DNA of 64,000 nt. Origin: Mycobacterium sp. 852002-51057_SCH5723018 (GTDB taxonomy: Bacteria > Actinomycetota > Actinomycetes > Mycobacteriales > Mycobacteriaceae). A program made the position numbers and the translations under genes. Below are positions 41,626 through 50,446 of the stretch, piece after piece. The stretch spans positions 1-64,000 of the forward strand of contig NZ_LZIR01000081.1 of NCBI RefSeq assembly GCF_001667035.1, in the 5' to 3' direction. A model generated the notes under the pieces. That model saw only the letters and a list, made by a program, of their open reading frames with translations. It was not told the DNA's origin and made no database searches. The number at the start of each line of letters is the position of its first letter. The stretch's first letter is position 1.

Positions 41626-43383
41626 ATGACGACCCTGATCACGCAGCCCCAGATTTTGGCGACGGCCGCACAGGATGCTTCTGCAATCAGTTCGGCGATC
41701 GACGAGGCCCGGGCGGCCGCGGCCGGCCCGACGACCACTCTGGCGGCGGCCGCCGAAGACGAGGTGTCGGCCATCACCGCCCAGTTCTTCGGCACATTCG
41801 GTCAGGAATATCAGGCGCTCCTCACCCAGGCGACCGCATTCCACAACGAGTTCGCTGCGACGCTGGCCGCCGCCGGAAACACGTACGCGCAAGCCGAAGC
41901 TCAGATCGCCGCCTCGCTCGGCCTCAGCGGCGGCGCCTCGGCCGCCCCCGTGTTCGGCTTCAGCCCGCCGGCAGACCCACAGGTCAGCCAGATCCTGGTC
42001 ATGGGCGCAAGCGGCTTTCCCAACCCGACACCGAGCTACATTGCGGCCGTGCGCGCACTGTACTTGGGCAGGTACACCCCCAACAACACACCCTTGACAC
42101 CGTTCATCAATGCCGTGACCACCGCGGAGGGCTTGTATCCCTTCACCGGCACCAAAGACCTCACGCTGGACATCTCGCTGGCCCGCGGCGTCACCTCGCT
42201 TGAAACCGCGATCTCCCAATCCTTCGCCGCCGGCGCCTCGTCCCTGGGCGTGTTCGGCTACTCGCAGAGCGCGATCATCGCATCGGTAGCGATGCCGCAG
42301 CTCCATAACGCCGGCTATACCGCCAACCAACTCTTCTTCACCCTGATCGGCGATCCAAGCAATCCCAACGGCGGCCTGTTCGCCCGCTTCCCCGGTTTGA
42401 GCCTGCCGAGCCTAGGGGTCACATTCGGCACGTCGACGCCAAGCGATCTCTTCCACACCACGATCTACACGCTCGAGTACGACGGCTTCGCCGACTTCCC
42501 GCAGTATCCCATCGATTTCCTCTCCGACCTCAATGCCCTTGCCGGCATCGTCTTCGTGCACGGCACCTATCCCGAGCTCACGCCAACACAAGTTGGACAG
42601 GGTTTCTTGTTGCCCGGATCAGAAAGCCTCGGCACCAGCGGCAGCCTGACCGACTACTACATGATTCCCACGGCAAACCTGCCCCTGCTGGAGCCGCTGC
42701 GTGCCCTCCCGTTGATCGGAAACCCGCTTGCCGACCTGGTGCAACCGGACCTGCGGTATCTGGTCAACTGGGGCTATGGCGACCCGAACTTCGGGTTCTC
42801 GACGGGACCGGCGAACATTCAAACGCCGTTCGGGTTCTTGCCGCCGCTCAGCGCCACCACAGCCCTGGGGCCCCTTCTGGTCAGCGGCACCCAGCAGGGG
42901 ATCGGCGCCTTCGCCGGCGACCTGTCTGCCATGGTGCCAACCTCACCGCCGTCCCTTTCGCTGTCGAGCCTGACGAGCCTGCTTCCGGGCTCTGGATCAA
43001 CCGGCGGTGCCCCACTGACCCTGCCTACCCTGACGTCCATTCCGTCGATCAACGACATCATCGCGGGCATCCAGTCGGCCAACACGAATATCGTCGGCAC
43101 CTTGACCACCGACTTCTCCACGGCATACTCGACGCTGCTTCCGACGGCGGACATCGGGACGGCCCTCGTCGTGTCCATTCCGTCTTACGACGTCAACCTG
43201 TTCCTGAACGGCATCTCGGAAGCGGTCAGCGGCAACCCGATTCAGGGTCTGATGGATGCTTTCGGCGATCCGATCGCGGCGAACGTCGGATTGACCACGC
43301 TCGCGGGCGGGTTCGAATTCCTCTCCATCGAGAACTCGCTCGACACGATCTTGACCGGCCACCCCAACCCTGGAATCGACTGA
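41626..43383 (+). CDS. PE protein with PE-PPE serine hydrolase domain (third)
   Basis: The product has 585 residues from MTTLITQPQI. It has the PE domain with YAQAE (87-91), the pentapeptide GYSQS (211-215, Ser213), DFPQYPIDFLSDLNALAG, and NLPLLEPLRALPLIG, followed by a Ser/Pro-rich linker and an extension like that of the second PE protein. The gene lies 217 bp downstream of that gene on the same strand. It corresponds by position to PE1 (Rv0151c). The three PE proteins in the window are paralogues. Confidence 0.92.
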   Translation: MTTLITQPQILATAAQDASAISSAIDEARAAAAGPTTTLAAAAEDEVSAITAQFFGTFGQEYQALLTQATAFHNEFAATLAAAGNTYAQAEAQIAASLGLSGGASAAPVFGFSPPADPQVSQILVMGASGFPNPTPSYIAAVRALYLGRYTPNNTPLTPFINAVTTAEGLYPFTGTKDLTLDISLARGVTSLETAISQSFAAGASSLGVFGYSQSAIIASVAMPQLHNAGYTANQLFFTLIGDPSNPNGGLFARFPGLSLPSLGVTFGTSTPSDLFHTTIYTLEYDGFADFPQYPIDFLSDLNALAGIVFVHGTYPELTPTQVGQGFLLPGSESLGTSGSLTDYYMIPTANLPLLEPLRALPLIGNPLADLVQPDLRYLVNWGYGDPNFGFSTGPANIQTPFGFLPPLSATTALGPLLVSGTQQGIGAFAGDLSAMVPTSPPSLSLSSLTSLLPGSGSTGGAPLTLPTLTSIPSINDIIAGIQSANTNIVGTLTTDFSTAYSTLLPTADIGTALVVSIPSYDVNLFLNGISEAVSGNPIQGLMDAFGDPIAANVGLTTLAGGFEFLSIENSLDTILTGHPNPGID

Positions 43384-43392
43384 GAACCGAGC

Positions 43393-44361
43393 CTAGGGTT
43401 CGAGCACGACCTTTCCGAGCACACCGCCGTCGGCCAAAGTCTGCAACGCGGTCTGGCCCTCTGAGAGCGGAAAGCGTTGCGGCGGAGGCGGTTTGAGCCC
43501 CAGGAAAACCAGCTGGCTCAGCCCCCACGCGAACAGGGCAGCCGAGCCGGGAACCTTGTTCAGATACTCGCCCCAGGCCACGCCGACCACGCTGACGTTG
43601 CGCAGCAGCAGGCGGTTGACCTTGACGGTCGGAATGCCGCCCGCGGCGAAGCCGATCACCAGCAGCTTGCCGTCGATCGCCAGCACCCTGATCGCGTCGT
43701 CGAAGGCAGGGCCCCCGATGGGATCGACGACGATGTCCACGCCGCGCCCGTCGGTGTAGTCCCGCACCTGGTCGGCCCAGCCGTCGGCGAGTGGCAACAC
43801 CAGGTCGGCGCCGAGCGCGGCGACGTAGTCGGCCGCGGCCTCCCGGTGTACGACGCCGACCACCTTTTTCGCACCCATCGCCTTGGCGACCTGGATCGCC
43901 GCCGTGCCCACCCCGCCGGCGGAACCCAGCACCAGTACCGTGTCGCCCGGCCGCATCGCGGCGCGGCGCGCCAGCGCGAAATACATGGTGTTGTAGTTGA
44001 CCAATAGCGAAACCGCTTCGGCATCGTCGAGTTCCGCGGGGCTGCGCATCACGTTGGGCACCGGAACGGCCACCTGCTCGGCATAGGCGCCCAAAATTCC
44101 GAACGCCGAAACCCGTTCGCCGACGCGGAAACCCGACCCCGCCGGGGCCGAGCGCACCACCCCCGCGGCCTCCATGCCGGGCACGAACGGTGGGGGCAGC
44201 TTCAGCTGGTACTCGCCCTTGGCCAGCAGCAGGTCCGGAAAGCAGACGCCGGCGGCCCGCACGTCGATCACGACGTGGTTGTCGTCGCCGCCGACGTCGT
44301 CGATGTCGGTGTACACGAGGCCGTCCGGACCGGACAGCCTTTTCACCACACAGGCTTTCAT
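43393..44361 (-). CDS. quinone oxidoreductase-like MDR dehydrogenase (Rv0149-like)
   Basis: The product has 322 residues. It is a zinc-free MDR protein: RAAGVCFPDLLLAKGEYQLK, PFVPGMEAAGVV, GAYAEQVAVPVPNV, and the NADPH motif VLVLGSAGGVGTAAIQVAKAMGA. It should reduce a quinone or an enone. It follows the SDR gene by 5 bp and ends close to the convergent PE gene (9 bp). The order with the SDR and aldehyde dehydrogenase genes matches Rv0147-Rv0149. Confidence 0.93.
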   Translation of the reverse strand: MKACVVKRLSGPDGLVYTDIDDVGGDDNHVVIDVRAAGVCFPDLLLAKGEYQLKLPPPFVPGMEAAGVVRSAPAGSGFRVGERVSAFGILGAYAEQVAVPVPNVMRSPAELDDAEAVSLLVNYNTMYFALARRAAMRPGDTVLVLGSAGGVGTAAIQVAKAMGAKKVVGVVHREAAADYVAALGADLVLPLADGWADQVRDYTDGRGVDIVVDPIGGPAFDDAIRVLAIDGKLLVIGFAAGGIPTVKVNRLLLRNVSVVGVAWGEYLNKVPGSAALFAWGLSQLVFLGLKPPPPQRFPLSEGQTALQTLADGGVLGKVVLEP

Positions 44362-44366
44362 TGCCG

Positions 44367-45227
44367 TTACAGCTTGAAGCCGGCCTTTTGCGCTGCGGAG
44401 AGGTCGGTTATCTCCGACCAGTGGTCGGCGACGTCCTGCACCGACGGCGGCTGGTCGAAGTTGACGCCCTGATTCTCGAACAGGGCGACGCGCTGGACCT
44501 TGCCACCGCCGACCACGAAAATCGAACCGTTGTCCGCGTTTTCCTCGGTGCACAGATAGGCGACCACAGGCGCGACGAACTCCGGCGTCAGCTTCTCCAG
44601 CACCTCGGGCGGCAGGATGTCCTGGGTCATCCGGGTCGCCGCGATCGGGGCGAGGGCGTTGGCGTGGATGTTGTACTTGGCCCCCTCGAGCGCCAGCGTG
44701 TTGATCATGCCGACGAGTCCGAGCTTGGCCGCGCCGTAGTTGGTCTGGCCGAAGTTGCCGAACAGCCCGCTGGTGGAGGTGGCGACGACGACCCGGCCGT
44801 AGCTTTGCTCACGGAAATGCGGCCACGCGGCGCGGATGACGTTGTACCCGCCGTACAGGTGCACCTTGAGCACGGCATCCCAGTTCTCGAACGACATCTT
44901 GTGGAAGGTGCCGTCCCGCAGGATCCCGGCGTTGCTGACCACGCCGTGCACGGCGCCGAACTCGTCGAGCGCGGTCTTGATGATGTTCTCGGCGCCCTCG
45001 GGCTCGGCGACGCTGTCGTAGTTGGCGGCCGCGCGACCACCGGCCTCCTTGATCTCGTTGACGACGTGGTCGGCCATGTTGTGACCGGCGCCGGTGCCGT
45101 CGCGGGATCCGCCGAGGTCGTTGACGACGACGCTCGCACCCTCCCGGGCGAGGGTCAGGGCGTATTCACGGCCCAGTCCACCACCCGCTCCGGTGACGAC
45201 GATGACGCGATCCTGCACTCCGGGCAT
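44367..45227 (-). CDS. short-chain dehydrogenase (Rv0148-like)
   Basis: The product has 286 residues. It has VTGAGGGLGREYALTLAREGASVVVNDLGG at the N-terminus (in part), a catalytic Ser in VVVATSTSGLFG, YGAAK, and the longer loop typical of multifunctional-enzyme type 2 (hydroxyacyl-CoA dehydrogenase) SDRs: NMADHVVNEIKEAGGRAAANYDSVAEPEG. It is the likely 3-hydroxyacyl-CoA dehydrogenase of the three-gene set. The gap to the following gene is 5 bp and to the preceding one 56 bp. Confidence 0.93.
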   Translation of the reverse strand: MPGVQDRVIVVTGAGGGLGREYALTLAREGASVVVNDLGGSRDGTGAGHNMADHVVNEIKEAGGRAAANYDSVAEPEGAENIIKTALDEFGAVHGVVSNAGILRDGTFHKMSFENWDAVLKVHLYGGYNVIRAAWPHFREQSYGRVVVATSTSGLFGNFGQTNYGAAKLGLVGMINTLALEGAKYNIHANALAPIAATRMTQDILPPEVLEKLTPEFVAPVVAYLCTEENADNGSIFVVGGGKVQRVALFENQGVNFDQPPSVQDVADHWSEITDLSAAQKAGFKL

Positions 45228-45283
45228 CAGCTTCCTCTCTACGGTGAAAGATAGTTCCTAGCAGGTGATTTGGCGTAGCGGTA

Positions 45284-46720
45284 TCAGAACATTCGGCGCG
45301 CCATCTTGAAGGCGCGGTTGGTGTACGGCGGGTAGATGAAACTGGACAGGTCGGGCCGCGTCGGTTTGGTCAGCACCGACTTGCGGTGGCTGAACTCCTC
45401 GAATCCGTATTTGCCGTGGTAGGCGCCCATACCCGACGCGCCGACACCGCCGAACGGCAGCTTGGCCGTGGACACCTGGAAGGCGATGTGGTTGACCAGC
45501 ATGCCGCCGGCCGACACCTCCTTGATCACCCGCTCGCGGGTTTCGCGAGCCTTGGTAAACAGGTACGCAGCCAACGGCTTTGCCCGCGAATTGACGAAAC
45601 GTATTGCGTCGTCCAGGGATTGGACGGTGACCACCGGCAGCACCGGCCCGAAGATCTCATTCTGCATCAGCGGCCCGTCCGGGTCCGGGTCGACGACCAC
45701 GGCGGGCTTGATGCGCAGGGTCGAGGCGTCACAGTCGCCGCCGACGGTGACCTTGCCGTCCCCGCTGGAGAGGTAGCCGCTGATGCGGTCGAACTGCCGC
45801 TGGTTGACGATCCGCACGCCGTTCGGCTTGTCGGAGGTGAACTTCATGATGGCAGCGCCGATCTTGCTCACCAGCTCATCGCGAATCCTCGCGTCCGCCA
45901 AAACGTAATCGGGTGCGACGCATGTCTGCCCGGCGTTCAGCAGTTTCATCCAGGCGATCCGCTTGGCCGCCACGTCGACGTCGGCGTCGGCCGCCACGAT
46001 CACCGGGCTCTTGCCGCCGAGCTCCAGCGTGCACGGGGTCAGGTGCGGCGCCGCGCCTTCGTAGACCTTGCGTCCGATCTCGGTGCCGCCGGTGAACAGC
46101 ACCCGATCCATGCCCTGCGCGATGAGCTCCTGGCTGGTTGCGCCGTCGCCCTCGACCACGGCGATGGCGTCGTTGTCGAGGTAGCGCGGCACCAGCTCGG
46201 CCATCAAGTGCGCGGACGCCGCCGCGATCTCCGAGGGCTTGAGGATGACGGCGTTTCCCGCGGCGATCGCCCCGACCGCCGGGCCCAAGGTCAGGTAGAA
46301 CGGGTAGTTCCAGGCGCCGATGATCAGCACGGTGCCGTAGGGCTCGTACTCGATCCAGCCGCGGCCTGGCAGCTGCGGCACCTCCAGCAATTGGTACCTG
46401 CGGCGCGTCCACCGGCGCACCCGCTTGGCGGCGTACTTCGCCTCACCGGCGGTGGTGGCGATGTCAGCGATGTAGGCCTCGAACTTGCTGCGGTCCAGAT
46501 CCTCGGCCAGCGCGGCGGCGATCGCGTCCTCGTTCTCCTCCATCAGCTTCGCCAATTGCAGCAACTGCTGTTTGCGCCACTCGATGTCGCGGGTGCGGCC
46601 GCCGGCGAAGGTCTTGCGGAGCCGATCCACCGTCGCGGGGATGTCGACCGCGGCCGTCTTGGACGGGGTCCCATTCGCGGATTCGGATGTCGTCGGTGCA
46701 ACCGATTCGGTGGTCATCAT
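45284..46720 (-). CDS. aldehyde dehydrogenase (Rv0147-like, ALDH3 group)
   Basis: The product has 478 residues from MMTTES, preceded by GGGAAGGG. It has PYGTVLIIGAWNYPFYLTLGP, ILKPSEIAAASAHL, LFTGGTEIGRKV, the general base Glu in TLELGGKSPV, the nucleophile Cys in NAGQTCVAPDY, and NEIFGPVLPVV. It oxidises aldehydes to acids with NAD(P). An upstream in-frame ATG at 46780 would give 498 residues, closer to the 506 I recall for M. tuberculosis, and cannot be excluded. Confidence 0.94.
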   Translation of the reverse strand: MMTTESVAPTTSESANGTPSKTAAVDIPATVDRLRKTFAGGRTRDIEWRKQQLLQLAKLMEENEDAIAAALAEDLDRSKFEAYIADIATTAGEAKYAAKRVRRWTRRRYQLLEVPQLPGRGWIEYEPYGTVLIIGAWNYPFYLTLGPAVGAIAAGNAVILKPSEIAAASAHLMAELVPRYLDNDAIAVVEGDGATSQELIAQGMDRVLFTGGTEIGRKVYEGAAPHLTPCTLELGGKSPVIVAADADVDVAAKRIAWMKLLNAGQTCVAPDYVLADARIRDELVSKIGAAIMKFTSDKPNGVRIVNQRQFDRISGYLSSGDGKVTVGGDCDASTLRIKPAVVVDPDPDGPLMQNEIFGPVLPVVTVQSLDDAIRFVNSRAKPLAAYLFTKARETRERVIKEVSAGGMLVNHIAFQVSTAKLPFGGVGASGMGAYHGKYGFEEFSHRKSVLTKPTRPDLSSFIYPPYTNRAFKMARRMF

Positions 46721-46852
46721 TGTCCCTTCCCTTGTGCACCTTCCATGAGCTTGCCCACCGCTACGGTCGCGGGCATTCATGGGTGATAACCGCGATCCTA
46801 ACCATCCGGTTGGGTGAGCAGTAAGGAAGATCCTGGTCGAGAAGGGATCGGC

Positions 46853-47788
46853 TCAGGGTTTGATGGCCGTCACAAAGCTGTTCGTGAACGGCCGGTCCTC
46901 GGATTGCGGGGCGCGGCCTAGCCGCAGGGCCTCGTCGCGCGCATTGACCGTGCGCGTCGTCCACCCGTGCGCGCCGAACCAGTCGGCGGCTTCGGGGCGG
47001 CCCTCGTCGTCGAACCACAGATCGAACGGGTTGAACGAGGTGTCTTGGCCGCGCGCCTCGCGCTTGGCCCGCAGCTCTTGCCACTTCTGCTCAGCCTCGC
47101 GGCGCTTGGCTTGGTCGACCCCGAACATTTCGACGGCCACCCGGCTGCCCGATCCGCTCAGCTTGTCGATCGAGGCGAACATGGCCTCCTGCGCGGCCGC
47201 CGGCAGGAACGGCAACAGCCCTTCGGCAAGCCACGCGGTGGGACGGGCGGCGTCGAACCCGGCGTCGCGCAGCGCCCGGGGCCAGTCGTGGCGCAGGTCG
47301 ACCGGCACCGGTCGCCGGTCGGCGACAGGGGTAGCGCCGTGGCCGGCGAGCGTCTCGGCCTTGTACTGAAGCACCTTGGGCAGGTCGATCTCGTAGACGA
47401 CGGTGCCGGCCGGCCAGTCCAGCCGGTAGGCACGCGAATCCAGGCCGGCGGCCAGAATCACCACCTGCCGGACGCCCGACTCGGTGGCCTCGGCGAAGTA
47501 CGCGTCAAAGAAGTGGGTGCGCACCGCCTGGTAATTGATCATGTGCTGGGAGTCGACGGTGAAATCCGCGTCATCATCTTCATCGGGACCGGCCCACCAC
47601 GCCGCCACCTGCTCCCGAACCCCCTCGAGTTCGGGAGTAGATACCAGCACCTGGGCGAACTGGTCGCGGATCAGCGGATCGGCGCCGGCCGTCTCGGCGG
47701 CACGGGCGAGCGCGACCATCACCGCAGTGGCGCCGACGCTGGTGGCGATGTCCCAGGAGTCGTCGGCGGTGCGTCGGCTGACTGCCAC
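46853..47788 (-). CDS. SAM-dependent methyltransferase, LCM family (Rv0146-like)
   Basis: The product has 311 residues from a GTG whose first base is the last base of the preceding stop codon. It has DSWDIATSVGATAVMVALARA, the SAM loop VVILAAGLDSRAYRLDWP, TVVYEIDLPKVLQYK and WLAEGLLPFLP. Members of this mycobacterial group (TIGR00027) are putative O-methyltransferases; substrates are unknown. It is the third of three tandem paralogues. A C-terminal insert SFNPFDLWFDDEGR sets it apart. Confidence 0.93.
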   Translation of the reverse strand: MAVSRRTADDSWDIATSVGATAVMVALARAAETAGADPLIRDQFAQVLVSTPELEGVREQVAAWWAGPDEDDDADFTVDSQHMINYQAVRTHFFDAYFAEATESGVRQVVILAAGLDSRAYRLDWPAGTVVYEIDLPKVLQYKAETLAGHGATPVADRRPVPVDLRHDWPRALRDAGFDAARPTAWLAEGLLPFLPAAAQEAMFASIDKLSGSGSRVAVEMFGVDQAKRREAEQKWQELRAKREARGQDTSFNPFDLWFDDEGRPEAADWFGAHGWTTRTVNARDEALRLGRAPQSEDRPFTNSFVTAIKP

Positions 47789-48729
47789 TACAGCCGCTCC
47801 GCAATAACGAAGTCGGAGAATGCGTCCTTGTCGTCTGCCAGCGCGACACCCTCGATCCAGCGGCCCAGCCGACGCATCTCGTCGGTCGAGCGCTGCGCCC
47901 GCGCGCGCCAACCATGCTCGTTGAGCCACTCTGTGACGTCCGCGCGGTCGTCGTCGCGATACATCAGCTCCCCGACGTCGATGCTCTCCTCCAAGCCGAT
48001 CTCGTCGGCGACCTTCTTGAACCGCTCGCGCATCTGCTGTCGCCGCTCGTCGGCGTGCGCGGGCGCGGTTTCGGCCGACACGCGGCTGCCGGCCGGGCTC
48101 AGCTGGCCGATCAGGGTGAACAACCGGTCCTGAGCCTCGGCGGGCAGGTACATCAACAGACCCTCGGCCAGCCACGCGGTCCGCGCCGACGGATCAAACC
48201 CCGCGGCACGCAGCGCCGCCGGCCAGTCCTGACGCAGGTCGATGGCGACCTCTCGGCGATCGGCCGACGGCGTCACACCGTTTTCCGCCAGCGTCGTGGA
48301 CTTGTAGACCAACACCTGGGGCTGGTCGATCTCATACACCGTGGTGCCGGCCGGCCAGTCCAGGCGGTAGGCGCGGGAATCGAGGCCCGACGCGAGGATC
48401 ACGATCTGCCGGATCCCGTCGGCGACGGCGTCGTTGAAGTAGGTGTCGAAGAAGTTCGTCCGCACCGCCTGGTAACCGCGCATGTGCTGGATGTGCGCGG
48501 CGGATTCGGAGTCGAGCTTCTCCACCTTGGCCGCGACCTCGGGATCGAGCATGGCCTCCCACAAAACGCCGGCGCCGGCGTTGGTGACCAGAAGCTTGGC
48601 GTACGGATCGCGGATCAGGGCGTCGGGTTGCTCGGATTCGACCGCCCGCGCGGCGGCCACCATCACCGCGGTGGTGCCGACGCTGGTCTTGATGTCCCAG
48701 GTGTCGTCGTGGGTGCGCAGTGAGCTCAT
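47788..48729 (-). CDS. SAM-dependent methyltransferase, LCM family (Rv0145-like)
   Basis: The product has 313 residues. It shares DDTWDIKTSVGTTAVMVAAARA, VILASGLDSRAYRLDWPAG, TVYEIDQPQVLVYKSTTL and WLAEGLLMYLPAEAQDRLF with its neighbours. The stop codon shares one base with the start of the next gene. It is the second of three tandem copies, 35 bp after the first. The Ser in ASGLDSR instead of AAGLDSR is the only change in the SAM loop. Confidence 0.93.
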   Translation of the reverse strand: MSSLRTHDDTWDIKTSVGTTAVMVAAARAVESEQPDALIRDPYAKLLVTNAGAGVLWEAMLDPEVAAKVEKLDSESAAHIQHMRGYQAVRTNFFDTYFNDAVADGIRQIVILASGLDSRAYRLDWPAGTTVYEIDQPQVLVYKSTTLAENGVTPSADRREVAIDLRQDWPAALRAAGFDPSARTAWLAEGLLMYLPAEAQDRLFTLIGQLSPAGSRVSAETAPAHADERRQQMRERFKKVADEIGLEESIDVGELMYRDDDRADVTEWLNEHGWRARAQRSTDEMRRLGRWIEGVALADDKDAFSDFVIAERL

Positions 48730-48764
48730 CGCTTTGCTCCTTGAAATCGATCTAAGGGCGGACG

Positions 48765-49727
48765 TCAGGAATCGGAAGTCGGGCGGGCGCCGCCGAGACG
48801 CGCCCGCAGGAAGGTGCTGCGGACCGCACCGTCGGTCAGGTCTTCCGGTACGGCGCGGCCCAGCCGAGCCATCTCCTCGCGGTTGTTGACGACCTGAACG
48901 TGCCAGCCGTGGTCAGTCAGCCACTGAGCGGCATCGGAACGGTCGGGCTCGTGGAACGTCAGCGCCTCGACGTTCACGTCCAGGCCGAGTCGCTCTCGCA
49001 TCCGGCGCCACCGTTGGGTGTTGCTGGACGAGTTCATGCCGAACGCCTCGATGGCGACCTGGCTGCCCGGCGCGCTGAGGGCGGTGAACTTCTCGAAGAG
49101 GCGGTCTTGAGCGTCGCTCGGCAGATAGGGCAGCAGGCCCTCGGCAAGCCACGCGGTCGGCTGGGTGCGGTCGAATCCGGCGGCCGTCAGGGCCGCCGGC
49201 CAGTCGTCGCGCAGGTCCACCGGGACCGGTCGCCGCACGGCCGTGGGGGCCGCGCCCTGCGATTCCAGGATTCCGGCCTTGTACGCCAGCACCTTGGGCT
49301 GGTCGATTTCATAGACCGTGGTGCCGGCCGGCCAATCCAGCCGATAGGCCCGGGAGTCAAGGCCGGCGGCCAGGATCACCACCTGCCGGATCCCGTCGGC
49401 AGAGGCTTCAGTGGCGTCGGCGAAATATTCGTCGAAGAAATGTGTGCGCACGGCCTGATAGTCGATGCCGAGGCGATGCGCCCGCTGCCCTTGCTCGTCG
49501 CCGTCCAACCAGGCCAGCTCGGGGTCGGTCAGCCGGGCCCACGCTGGGCCGGCCGCGGACACCAACGTCCGGGCGAACTCGTCACGGATCAGAGGGGTGG
49601 GTCCGGCTGTCTCGGCGGCACGGGCCGCGGCGACGCCCAGCGCGGTGGCGCCGACGAGTTCGGTGATGGTCCAGCTGTCGCCGGCGGTTCGTAATGAAGG
49701 CGGTAACGAGGCGTCCAGGTCAGTCAT
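48765..49727 (-). CDS. SAM-dependent methyltransferase, LCM family (third paralogue)
   Basis: The product has 320 residues. It has DSWTITELVGATALGVAAARAA, VVILAAGLDSRAYRLDWPAG, TVYEIDQPKVLAYKAGI and WLAEGLLPYLPSDAQDRLF. It is the first in transcription order. M. tuberculosis has only two such genes at this place by my recollection, so this is an additional copy. The start is ATG, with AT-rich sequence (CTAACTAACTTATT) 11-24 bp upstream. Confidence 0.93.
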   Translation of the reverse strand: MTDLDASLPPSLRTAGDSWTITELVGATALGVAAARAAETAGPTPLIRDEFARTLVSAAGPAWARLTDPELAWLDGDEQGQRAHRLGIDYQAVRTHFFDEYFADATEASADGIRQVVILAAGLDSRAYRLDWPAGTTVYEIDQPKVLAYKAGILESQGAAPTAVRRPVPVDLRDDWPAALTAAGFDRTQPTAWLAEGLLPYLPSDAQDRLFEKFTALSAPGSQVAIEAFGMNSSSNTQRWRRMRERLGLDVNVEALTFHEPDRSDAAQWLTDHGWHVQVVNNREEMARLGRAVPEDLTDGAVRSTFLRARLGGARPTSDS

Positions 49728-49808
49728 GTCGGAACCATGCTACCGAATAAGTTAGTTAGCCTATACGCTTTGTGCCCGATCTCACTGGGTTTGGTCGGCG
49801 CGGACCGC

Positions 49809-50444
49809 TTAGGTCTGGGACCGTCCGAGGGCGCCTTCCAGCAGCCGGCGCAGCACGTCGCTGATCCCCAGGATCTCTTCATAGCTGCGGATGTAGCCGG
49901 CATAGAATCCGACGCCGCACAGCACGACGATTAGTGTCTCGACCAATGCGGAGGCGTCGATATCCGGAGCGACCTCTCGACCCTCGATTGCGTCGTTGAC
50001 GGCGGTCGTCAGAAATTCCCGGCTAATTCGCACCGAGTCGATTTGGGCACCGCTTAATTCCGGATGCCGTTGCGATTCCAGCACGGCGGTAACCAGAAAC
50101 GCGGAGACGGCGGGATTGTCGGAATTTGCGCGCACCGCGGCGGAGATGAACGCCGTCAGACGCCCCACCAGAGTGCTCTCGCGTTCCGCCTGTCGGATGC
50201 CTTCCCCGATGACCAGCGCGTTGGTCTGCTCCAACACCTCCCGATACAGCAACCGCTTGGTGGAAAAGTAGTGGTTGATCGCGGGTCGGGTCAGGTCGGC
50301 CCGTATGGCGATCCCCTGGAACGTCGCCCCGTCATAGCCACGTTCGCTAAACACCAGGCGAGCCGCTTGCATAATCCGCTGGCGCGTCTCGTCTGCCTTG
50401 GCGGCAGGCGGCCTTCCGGGCCTGCGACTCGCCGTGGGCGACAT
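49809..50444 (-). CDS. TetR-family regulator (Rv0144-like), paired with pirin
   Basis: The product has 211 residues. It starts SPTASRRPGRPPAAKADETRQ (AT-hook-like GRP), followed by the helix-turn-helix IMQAARLVFSERGYDGATFQGIAIRADLTRPAINHYFSTKRLLY (in part). The C-terminal domain holds TLIVVLCGVGFYAGYIRS. It starts 2 bp after the pirin gene ends on the same strand, so both are on one message. The perfect palindrome upstream of pirin (51459-51482) is the natural operator, giving autoregulation. Confidence 0.92.
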   Translation of the reverse strand: MSPTASRRPGRPPAAKADETRQRIMQAARLVFSERGYDGATFQGIAIRADLTRPAINHYFSTKRLLYREVLEQTNALVIGEGIRQAERESTLVGRLTAFISAAVRANSDNPAVSAFLVTAVLESQRHPELSGAQIDSVRISREFLTTAVNDAIEGREVAPDIDASALVETLIVVLCGVGFYAGYIRSYEEILGISDVLRRLLEGALGRSQT

Positions 50445-50446
50445 TA

